In this document: piece by piece, positions 1 to 6,099 of the stretch
Layout: every line of letters begins with the position of its first letter
How positions within the stretch are numbered: the stretch's first letter is position 1
Origin: Treponema sp.
GTDB taxonomy: Bacteria > Spirochaetota > Spirochaetia > Treponematales > Breznakiellaceae
Direction of reading: 5' to 3'
DNA length: 7,658 nt
Assembly: GCA_009786625.1 (NCBI GenBank)
Contig: WQRT01000137.1
Location: forward strand, 1 to 7,658
Notes under the pieces: generated by a model
The model's database searches: none
Told to the model about the DNA's origin: nothing
Seen by the model: the letters and a program-made list of their open reading frames with translations, nothing else
Made by a program: the position numbers and the translations under genes

Positions 1-2016
1 GAAACAAATACAGGCGATTCAAGCGTCACCCTTAACTTTCACATAACGGAAGGGGAGCAAATTTCAATTTCCAGAATCGAGTTTCAGGGAAACACAAGGT
101 TTACCGCCAGCACGTTAAGAAGCCAGCTCTCTCTTAAAGCAAAATCTCTTTTAAATAACGGCGCGTTCCAGGAAGCTCGTCTTATCGCAGACAGGGAAAC
201 AATTACAAGGTATTACCACGATCGCGGATATATAGACGCAATTGTAAGGGATGTGACGCGGACAACGGAAACAACGGAACGCGGTTCAAGCCTCGTGCTT
301 ACCTTTTTAATAGACGAGGGGAGCGAGTTCAGGTTTGGCGGCATTACTTTCAGCGGCAATTCGCTTTTCTCTTCCGATCAGCTCCAAAGGCTTGTTTCTT
401 CCAGAACAGGCGATATTATCAACAGGGCAAAACTCGAAGCCGATATGCAGCGCGTAGCGGATCTTTATTACGAGAACGGATATATTTTTAATTCATTCTC
501 GAGAGTCGAAGCCAGAAACACAGAAACAAATACAATATCGTTTGCCATCACAATTACCGAAAGAAGCAGGGCGTACATCGAAAGCATTACAATCGTCGGA
601 AACCAAAGGACTAACGACAATGTAATTCTGAGAGAAATACCGCTAGAACCAGGCGATGTTTTTTCCAGAACTAAAATCATGGAAGCAATGCGCAATTTGT
701 ACAACCTTCAATATTTTTCTATGGTCATACCGGAAACCCTTCCCGGTTCCACAGAAAACCTCATGGATTTGGTGTTTACGTTTGAAGAACAAATGACGAC
801 CGATCTCCAGTTCGGCCTTACTTTTTCAGGCGTAGCCGATCCTGACACGTTCCCGATATCGGGGCTTTTTAAATGGACAGACCGCAATCTTGCCGGAACC
901 GGTAATGAACTGGGCGCCGAAATAAACACATCAGTTATAGACACGTCAACTTTTTCCATAAACTACCTTCACCGCTGGCTGTTAGGAATGCCTTTCTCGC
1001 TTGGCGTGGATTTTTCCGCTAACTACAATAACCGGCTTGCATTAATGGATAACCAGCCTCCGTTTTTCTACGGCGATGAAGACTATGCCTTCCCGGACGG
1101 TTTTACATCCCGTGAAGAATATGAAGACACCGGAATCCCGACAAGGGATTACCTTATGAATTACGAGCAATGGTATATTTCAACAGGAATCTCAAGCGGG
1201 TACAGGTGGATGACACCCCTTGGCATTTTTGGACTTAACGGCGGGATGCGTTTTGGTATTGTTCAGAATATCTACAAAAATGATTTATACAGGCCTTTCG
1301 ATCCGGCGTTAAGAGCCGGAAACAATACATGGATGCCCAAAAACTCATTGTGGTTATCGCTTTCTCTGGATCAACGCGATATTTTTTATGATCCCTCAAA
1401 TGGTTATTACCTGTACGAAAGGCTCGGTCTTTACGGCATTTTAAATAACGAGCGCGAACATTATATGAGAAGCGATACAAAAGTCCAGTACTTCCTTACG
1501 CTGTTTAATTTTCAAGTAACAGAAAGCTGGAGTTTTAAAAGCGTATTGGCGCTGCATATGGGAGTATCGTTTTTATTCAGCCAGCCCTTCCGCCCGGATG
1601 CGCTTACTGTCGAAGAGTCCAATAAACTCGCTGTAGACGGTATGTTCAACGCAAGAGGGTGGAGAAGCGAATACCGTTCCAGAAAAGGCTTCATGCTCTT
1701 TGACAGCTGGATTGAACTGCGCTTCCCGATTGTGCAGAATTTCATCGCTCTCGATCTTTTCTTTGACGCAGCCGGCGTTGAAACAAAACAAGGAGACTAT
1801 TTTTGGGGCGGCAACTTTACAGAAGAGAATCTGCGTTTCAGTTTCGGCGGAAGTTTAAGGCTTGCATTACCGCAGTTTCCGATACGCCTCAGCCTCGCAA
1901 AGCGTTTCCGCATTGAAGACGGGCAGGTTTTATGGCAGGCAGGGGATCTTTTCCATGACTCGACAAGACCGACATCAGGTATGGATCTTGTATTCTCAAT
2001 TGTTATGTCATATTAG
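1..2016 (+). CDS. bamA: Outer membrane protein assembly factor BamA (5' end cut by the window)
   Basis: BamA is the outer-membrane channel of the BAM complex; it folds and inserts beta-barrel proteins. The frame is open from base 1, so the gene starts upstream; 671 residues are visible, against about 840 in the T. pallidum protein (from memory). Visible residues 1-20 are the last strand of one POTRA domain. Three further POTRA domains follow at about 21-107, 108-190 and 191-264, each opening with the typical hydrophobic strand plus GN (IEFQGN, ITFSGN, ITIVGN). These should be POTRA 3-5 of five. Residues from about 267 form the barrel, with many alternating aromatic strands. The conserved loop-6 VRGF motif appears as ARGW (residues 551-554), keeping the key arginine and glycine. 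The chain ends in FSIVMSY, an aromatic-terminated outer-membrane sorting signal. The GTG at 253 is internal to a POTRA domain and is not the start. The gene lies directly before skp, a functional partner. Confidence 0.95.
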   Translation, partial: ETNTGDSSVTLNFHITEGEQISISRIEFQGNTRFTASTLRSQLSLKAKSLLNNGAFQEARLIADRETITRYYHDRGYIDAIVRDVTRTTETTERGSSLVLTFLIDEGSEFRFGGITFSGNSLFSSDQLQRLVSSRTGDIINRAKLEADMQRVADLYYENGYIFNSFSRVEARNTETNTISFAITITERSRAYIESITIVGNQRTNDNVILREIPLEPGDVFSRTKIMEAMRNLYNLQYFSMVIPETLPGSTENLMDLVFTFEEQMTTDLQFGLTFSGVADPDTFPISGLFKWTDRNLAGTGNELGAEINTSVIDTSTFSINYLHRWLLGMPFSLGVDFSANYNNRLALMDNQPPFFYGDEDYAFPDGFTSREEYEDTGIPTRDYLMNYEQWYISTGISSGYRWMTPLGIFGLNGGMRFGIVQNIYKNDLYRPFDPALRAGNNTWMPKNSLWLSLSLDQRDIFYDPSNGYYLYERLGLYGILNNEREHYMRSDTKVQYFLTLFNFQVTESWSFKSVLALHMGVSFLFSQPFRPDALTVEESNKLAVDGMFNARGWRSEYRSRKGFMLFDSWIELRFPIVQNFIALDLFFDAAGVETKQGDYFWGGNFTEENLRFSFGGSLRLALPQFPIRLSLAKRFRIEDGQVLWQAGDLFHDSTRPTSGMDLVFSIVMSY

Positions 2017-2020
2017 AGGT
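2015..2020 (+). promoter_or_regulatory. Ribosome binding site deciding the skp start
   Basis: AGAGGT overlaps the last two bases of the bamA stop codon (TAG at 2014-2016). It sits 7 bases before the ATG at 2028, a normal spacing. The in-frame TTG at 2022 is only one base after it, too close for use. This supports ATG 2028 as the start and suggests reinitiation or coupling from bamA. Confidence 0.65.
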
Positions 2021-2027
2021 ATTGAAG

Positions 2028-2561
2028 ATGTTTAAAAAAACCATTATAACCGCGCTATTTTTCGTTTTTTTAGCAGGAATTGCGTACAGCCAGCAGATAA
2101 CGCGTTTTGCCGTGGTTGACCTTCCGAGTGTTTATACCGCCTTTTTTATGGATTCGCGGGCTGTAAGGGAATTTGAGGAACGAAGCGCAAGAACTCAAAG
2201 CGATATTGACAGGATGTCAAGGGAAATTCAGGATTTAAGATCAAGGATGGCAGACGCGATTCTTGCAGAAAATCAAACTGAAATACTGAGACTTGAGAAT
2301 CTGATAAGCAGGAGACAGGAATATCTTCGCGAATTTTACCAGACAAGAACAGCGGAACTTGAAAGACAGCGGGCGCAGTTAATGCAGTCTTCATCTTTTT
2401 TGAATCAAGTTCATGATGAAATCCGCTATATCGCGGAAAGCGAAGGGTACAGTATGGTGTTGAATTTAAGGGATAATCCAAGCATACTCTGGTACTCGCC
2501 TTCTGTTGATATTACAGACAGATTGATAAGAAGCCTGCAAACAAGAGCAAGAAGAAATTAA
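2028..2561 (+). CDS. skp: Periplasmic chaperone of the Skp/OmpH family
   Basis: Skp-type proteins form periplasmic trimers that hold unfolded outer-membrane proteins in solution until BamA inserts them. The protein is 177 residues from the ATG at 2028, close to the usual 160-180. Residues 1-21 (a short Lys pair, then a hydrophobic stretch ending AYS before QQ) form a classical Sec signal peptide; there is no lipobox cysteine. The mature start, FAVVDLPSVYTAFFMDSRAVREFEE, matches the family's N-terminal body strand and first helix. Residues about 48-125 are a charged helical hairpin rich in Glu, Arg and Gln, the tentacle coiled coil. The C-terminal part (YSMVLNLRDNPSILWYSPSVDITDRLI) is the return strand typical of the OmpH family. 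The gene lies 11 bases after bamA and 17 bases before mutS, so the three are probably co-transcribed. A TTG at 2022 would add only two residues and is the less likely start. Confidence 0.92.
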   Translation: MFKKTIITALFFVFLAGIAYSQQITRFAVVDLPSVYTAFFMDSRAVREFEERSARTQSDIDRMSREIQDLRSRMADAILAENQTEILRLENLISRRQEYLREFYQTRTAELERQRAQLMQSSSFLNQVHDEIRYIAESEGYSMVLNLRDNPSILWYSPSVDITDRLIRSLQTRARRN

Positions 2562-2565
2562 GCCT

Positions 2566-2571
2566 GAAGGG
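2566..2571 (+). promoter_or_regulatory. Ribosome binding site of mutS
   Basis: GAAGGG lies in the 17-base gap between skp and mutS, 7 bases before the ATG at 2579. It supports that start, which also places the conserved N-terminal TPMMEQY motif at residues 7-13, as expected for MutS. Confidence 0.6.
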
Positions 2572-2578
2572 TAAAGAC

Positions 2579-5467
2579 ATGGATGTGTCAAGAACCACCC
2601 CGATGATGGAACAGTACAGGCGCATAAAAAAACAACACGAAGGAAGCATACTTTTTTTCCGTCTTGGGGATTTTTATGAAATGTTCTCCCAGGACGCTGT
2701 TGAAGTTTCCGCTCTTATCAATCTTACTTTAACCAGCCGGAACGGGCTTCCGATGTGCGGTATTCCGTATCATGCCGCAAAATCATACATTGCGCGGCTT
2801 TTAAAACTTGGAAAAAAAATCGCCATCTGCGAGCAATTAACGCAACCCGGAAAGGGAACCAAGATAGTTGACCGCGACGTGGTAGAAATTATCACCCCCG
2901 GAACAACTGTTGATGATGATTTTCTCGATAAGGGAAGTTCAAATTATCTCGGCTGCCTTACTTCCGTAAAAGATGTTTTATCATTCTCGTATATTGATTT
3001 ATCAACAGGCGATTTTTTTACCACGGTGTTTGCGAAAGAAGGGGAGATCCTCGCTCAGGAACTAGAAAGGCTTCAATTAAAAGAACTGTTGATTCAGGAA
3101 TCGCTTCTTGAAGAAAATAATTATATCGCTTCCTGTATATATAACCGTCCTTCTCTTGTTTTAAACAGGCTTGCGGACTGGATATTTGATCCGGCGCAGG
3201 CAAAAGCAAGGCTGGAAAAACAGTTTGGTTTTGTTAACTTAAAAAGTTTCGGGCTTAACGAAAACAGCGCCCACATTGTATCGGCGGGCGCGCTCCTTGA
3301 TTATCTTGACACTACTTCTAAAAGCAGACTTGTTCATATTAGAACGCTTAATGTTTATAAAGACAGCGAGTATCTTGGTCTTGATGAAGCTACCCAGCGC
3401 AACCTCGAATTAACCTGCAATCAAAGAGACGCTGATGTTCGTTTTTCGCTGTTAGAGGTAATGGATGAGACACGCTGTTCGATGGGGCGGCGGCTTTTAA
3501 AAAGACGCCTTCTTCATCCGCTTATGAGTATAGATAAAATTAACCGCCGCCTTGATATAACAGAGTACCTTTACCGCGATCAAGGGCGTTTGAGCAAACT
3601 GCGCGAATTACTGGGTAGAACACCCGACCTCGAACGGCTCTGTTCCAGACTCGCAATGGACAAGGCTCACGGGCGTGATATGCTCGCTATTAAAAACGCC
3701 GTTGCTTCATTTATCGAGATTAATTCTGTTCTAGCTGCCGCGAACCAACACGAATCGGGGGATTTGGCCGCTAACCAACACGAACAATTTGAACATGAAA
3801 ATGCGGATTTTGATTGTTTAATCTCTGTCCGTGAACTGTTGGAAAAAAGCATTTGCGATGAACCTTCAATCGTTATAAATGAAGGCGATCTAATAAAAGA
3901 CAGATATAACAAAGAGCTGGATGCGCTAAAGGCGGTTAAGGATAATTCCAGGCAGATACTCGAAAATTATCTTGAAGAAGAAAAACAAGCAACCGGGATT
4001 ACCAGCTTAAAAATCCGTTACAATAGGTTAATCGGTTATTTTTTTGAAGTTACAAAAACGCATCTTTCAAGAGTTCCGTCTCATTTTATAAAAAGGCAGG
4101 GCATTATAGGCGGTGAACGCTATACCACAGACCGGCTTGCCTCGCTTGAATCGGACATAAACGGAGCCGCGGATAAAATCGTGGAACTTGAAAAGAAACT
4201 TTTTCTTGAAATACGCGATAAAGTAAAATTGAACCTCCCGGAGCTTACCGCGGCCGCCCGCCGTCTTGCAGAGATTGATACAGCGCAGTCGCTTGCGAAA
4301 GCCGCCTCTGTCAGAAACTGGACAAGACCATTACTGGATGACAGCGGCGTACTGGAAATAACGGGAGGACGCCATCCTGTTGTGGAAGCGCACAGCAGCC
4401 GCGGTGAATATATTCCTAATGATATTTTTTTAGGGGTTAACGAGTTAGGGGATAGGGAAAAGGGGATAGGGGTTAGGGGACAGGATGCATCTTTTGTGAT
4501 GATAACCGGGCCTAATATGGCGGGGAAATCTACTTACCTGCGTTCGGCTGCGCTAATCACAATCATGGCGCAGATGGGCAGTTTTGTTCCCGCCGATCAC
4601 GCGCGTATCGGGCTTTGCGATCGTATTTATTGCAGAGTGGGAGCTTCCGATAATCTCGCGCGGGGAGAATCCACTTTTCTTGTAGAGATGAATGAGACCG
4701 CATTTATCCTTAACACTGCTACAGAAAAAAGCCTTGTCATTATGGACGAGGTTGGAAGAGGAACCGCGACAAATGACGGGCTTTCAATCGCGTGGGCTGT
4801 AAGCGAAGAACTTTTAAACCGCGTCAAGTGCAGAACGTTATTCGCGACTCACTTCCATGAATTATCGCTTCTAACCCATCCGCGTCTTGCTAATCGTTCA
4901 ATGGAAGTCCTTGAGCAGGGGGAGAAGATCGTTTTCCTGCGCAGGATTAAAGACGGCCCCGCGGGAGAGTCATATGGTATTCATGTCGCGATGCTCGCCG
5001 GGCTTTCCCGGAATGTTCTCCAAAGAGCCGCGGAAATAATGGCTTTATTAAAAGAGCGGGATGTGGATCTGGAATTATCGTCTTTAAGCGATCCTACCGA
5101 GGCTGTACTTTCTGTAAACCAAGAAAAAATAAAGGTTAACCAAAGTAAAGACAGCGTATCGCGGGATAATTCGCAAAGCGGCAGCCCGGTCTCAACTTGC
5201 GGTTCAAGTCATTTTTTAAAAGATTTACTAAATGAGATTGATCCTGACAAGATGACCCCCGTGGAGGCTCTTAATCTGCTTTGCCAGTGGAAAAAACTGC
5301 TTGAAGCGGAGGCTGGATGTAATGAATCTCTTCAGGACGCACACAAGCGCACGGTACGTAAAACAGAGCAATTAAAGAAAGATGAGGCTTCCATTGATTC
5401 CCGCAGCCGGGATCGCGGCGAAGACTCAAAGAAAAAGGTATACTCAGAACCTTCGCTTTTTGATTAA
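2579..5467 (+). CDS. mutS: DNA mismatch repair protein MutS
   Basis: MutS binds mispaired and looped bases and, using ATP, recruits MutL to start strand-directed repair. The protein is 962 residues, long for the family (E. coli has 853). Seen in order: the mismatch-reading domain with GDFYEMF (Phe32 and Glu34 are the mismatch-contacting residues); connector domain to about 250; core/lever helices; clamp domain around 465-540 with the IGYFFEV and ERYTT-type segment; ATPase domain with Walker A GPNMAGKST at 644-652, Walker B MDEVGRGT (Asp723, Glu724) and the THFHEL segment at 757-762. All catalytic residues are present, so it should be active. A polar linker (832-878) leads to a small C-terminal helical domain with MTPVEALNLL (892-901), and a charged tail ends EPSLFD. 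Two unusual insertions are present: the AANQHE repeat at 386-408 and a glycine-rich stretch at 623-636 coded by heptamer repeats. It is the third gene of the bamA-skp block. Confidence 0.97.
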   Translation: MDVSRTTPMMEQYRRIKKQHEGSILFFRLGDFYEMFSQDAVEVSALINLTLTSRNGLPMCGIPYHAAKSYIARLLKLGKKIAICEQLTQPGKGTKIVDRDVVEIITPGTTVDDDFLDKGSSNYLGCLTSVKDVLSFSYIDLSTGDFFTTVFAKEGEILAQELERLQLKELLIQESLLEENNYIASCIYNRPSLVLNRLADWIFDPAQAKARLEKQFGFVNLKSFGLNENSAHIVSAGALLDYLDTTSKSRLVHIRTLNVYKDSEYLGLDEATQRNLELTCNQRDADVRFSLLEVMDETRCSMGRRLLKRRLLHPLMSIDKINRRLDITEYLYRDQGRLSKLRELLGRTPDLERLCSRLAMDKAHGRDMLAIKNAVASFIEINSVLAAANQHESGDLAANQHEQFEHENADFDCLISVRELLEKSICDEPSIVINEGDLIKDRYNKELDALKAVKDNSRQILENYLEEEKQATGITSLKIRYNRLIGYFFEVTKTHLSRVPSHFIKRQGIIGGERYTTDRLASLESDINGAADKIVELEKKLFLEIRDKVKLNLPELTAAARRLAEIDTAQSLAKAASVRNWTRPLLDDSGVLEITGGRHPVVEAHSSRGEYIPNDIFLGVNELGDREKGIGVRGQDASFVMITGPNMAGKSTYLRSAALITIMAQMGSFVPADHARIGLCDRIYCRVGASDNLARGESTFLVEMNETAFILNTATEKSLVIMDEVGRGTATNDGLSIAWAVSEELLNRVKCRTLFATHFHELSLLTHPRLANRSMEVLEQGEKIVFLRRIKDGPAGESYGIHVAMLAGLSRNVLQRAAEIMALLKERDVDLELSSLSDPTEAVLSVNQEKIKVNQSKDSVSRDNSQSGSPVSTCGSSHFLKDLLNEIDPDKMTPVEALNLLCQWKKLLEAEAGCNESLQDAHKRTVRKTEQLKKDEASIDSRSRDRGEDSKKKVYSEPSLFD
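3737..3784 (+). repeat. Pair of 18-base direct repeats within mutS
   Basis: Two copies of an 18-base unit (GCCGCKAACCAACACGAA, 17 of 18 identical) occupy 3737-3754 and 3767-3784, a period of 30 bases or exactly 10 codons. Each encodes AANQHE. The copies lie in a polar stretch (residues about 386-410) between helices of the lever region, where I would expect only a short loop in other MutS proteins. The following EHEN residues look like a decayed continuation. This looks like a repeat-derived, in-frame insertion. Confidence 0.75.
4445..4486 (+). repeat. Degenerate heptanucleotide tandem repeat (NNAGGGG) within mutS, G-quadruplex candidate
   Basis: Six consecutive 7-base units can be read from 4445: TTAGGGG, ATAGGGA, AAAGGGG, ATAGGGG, TTAGGGG, ACAGGAT. 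A further TTAGGGG at 4430-4436 lies 8 bases upstream, out of phase by one base. The repeat encodes LGDREKGIGVRGQD (residues 623-636), immediately before the strand leading to Walker A. Five runs of three or four G, separated by loops of three or four bases, lie within 4448-4479 on the coding strand; this satisfies the usual four-tract G-quadruplex pattern. Confidence 0.8.
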
Positions 5468-5476
5468 ATATCCCTG

Positions 5477-5506
5477 TTGTACATCCGCCTTAATTCATGA
5501 GATAAT
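5477..5506 (+). promoter_or_regulatory. Candidate sigma-70-type promoter for the ECF transporter genes
   Basis: In the 66-base gap after mutS, GATAAT (5501-5506) matches five of six bases of the -10 consensus and is preceded by TG plus one base (5498-5499), an extended -10. A weak -35 match, TTGTAC (5477-5482, three of six), lies 18 bases upstream. Transcription would start near 5513, leaving about 20 bases of leader. No hairpin terminator for mutS is visible in the gap, so read-through from the upstream block is also possible. Confidence 0.4.
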
Positions 5507-5520
5507 ACAGCATCACTTTC

Positions 5521-5526
5521 AAGGAG
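5521..5526 (+). promoter_or_regulatory. Strong ribosome binding site of the ECF S-component gene
   Basis: AAGGAG lies 7 bases before the ATG at 5534, the best Shine-Dalgarno match in the window. It suggests efficient translation and fixes the start. Confidence 0.75.
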
Positions 5527-5533
5527 AAGAAAA

Positions 5534-6085
5534 ATGAATAAAAATCTAATCTCTGTAAAGACAGTTGTTGCCATCGGTATCGGCGCGGCATTAGTATTCG
5601 TTCTGATGCGTTTCGTCGCAATCCCGTCGGGCGTTCCCAACACCAACTTAAATCTTGGTATCGCGGTTCTTGCGGTGTTCGCGGCAATTTTCGGTCCAAT
5701 CGCCGGATTCCTGATTGGTTTTATCGGCCATATGCTGGTCGATTTAACATGGGGCGGCGTTTGGTGGTCATGGGTAATTTCATCAGGGCTTTTCGGTCTG
5801 GCTGTCGGCTGCTGCTGGAAATTCATGAAAATCGAAGAAGGCGGATTCAATGTTAAGAAAGCCATTACTTTTAATATAGTGCAGATTCTGGCTAACGCGG
5901 TTGTCTGGGGCGGTATCGCGCCGACTCTTGACATCCTCATTTATTCCGAACCTGCTAATAAAGTGTACCTTCAGGGAATTGTCGCCGGTTCGCTTAACGC
6001 CGTTGTTGTGCTTATCCTTGGAACGCTCCTTCTTTTCGGTTACACAAAAACTATCGCGAAATCGGGCAGCTTAAAGGCCGAATAA
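5534..6085 (+). CDS. ECF transporter S component, UPF0397 / PF07155 family
   Basis: S components are small membrane proteins that bind a vitamin or similar micronutrient and deliver it to the ECF energising module. The protein has 183 residues, the family's usual size. About six hydrophobic segments are visible: roughly 8-28, 38-52, 54-72, 77-95, 109-137 and 146-172. Segment 1 holds small-xxx-small spacing (Ala13-Gly17, Gly15-Ala19), the kind of surface S components use to dock on EcfT. Hallmarks I recognise from UPF0397 proteins are VxxGIGAAL near the start, FGPxxGFxxGFIGH (Gly-His at the end of segment 3), NxxxWGxIAPxLDILIYSEPxNKVxxQGIVAG, and the ending TKxxxKSGSL. Pfam names the family as a riboflavin transporter S component, but substrates of many members are unproven, so the ligand is left open. 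The double ATPase gene 14 bases downstream is the expected partner. No upstream riboswitch is present to hint at the substrate. Confidence 0.88.
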   Translation: MNKNLISVKTVVAIGIGAALVFVLMRFVAIPSGVPNTNLNLGIAVLAVFAAIFGPIAGFLIGFIGHMLVDLTWGGVWWSWVISSGLFGLAVGCCWKFMKIEEGGFNVKKAITFNIVQILANAVVWGGIAPTLDILIYSEPANKVYLQGIVAGSLNAVVVLILGTLLLFGYTKTIAKSGSLKAE

Positions 6086-6099
6086 CAAGAGAGAGCTTT

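Noticed and set aside
253..255. GTG at 253 as the start of bamA
   Set aside because: The frame is open from base 1 and the upstream residues (IEFQGNTRF and onward) are clear POTRA sequence, so 253 is internal and the gene starts outside the window.
523..534. Exact 12-base repeat of bases 1-12 (GAAACAAATACA) within bamA
   Set aside because: It falls at the equivalent end-of-POTRA position in two POTRA domains and is short; domain homology and chance explain it.
2022..2024. TTG at 2022 as the start of skp
   Set aside because: It lies one base after the ribosome binding site; ATG 2028 has proper spacing and gives a clean signal peptide.
2146..2481. Minus-strand open frame of 111 residues opposite skp
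   Set aside because: It lies wholly within skp on the other strand, has no ribosome site that I see, and resembles no family.
4430..4486. CRISPR array or insertion-sequence remnant
   Set aside because: Units are seven bases without spacers, there are no terminal inverted repeats or transposase, and the reading frame is kept.
5468..5533. Rho-independent terminator after mutS
   Set aside because: No GC-rich inverted repeat followed by a T run is visible in the gap.
5464..5940. Minus-strand open frame of 158 residues opposite the S-component gene
   Set aside because: It is a shadow of a well-supported membrane protein gene, has no recognisable family, and its composition mirrors the opposite strand.
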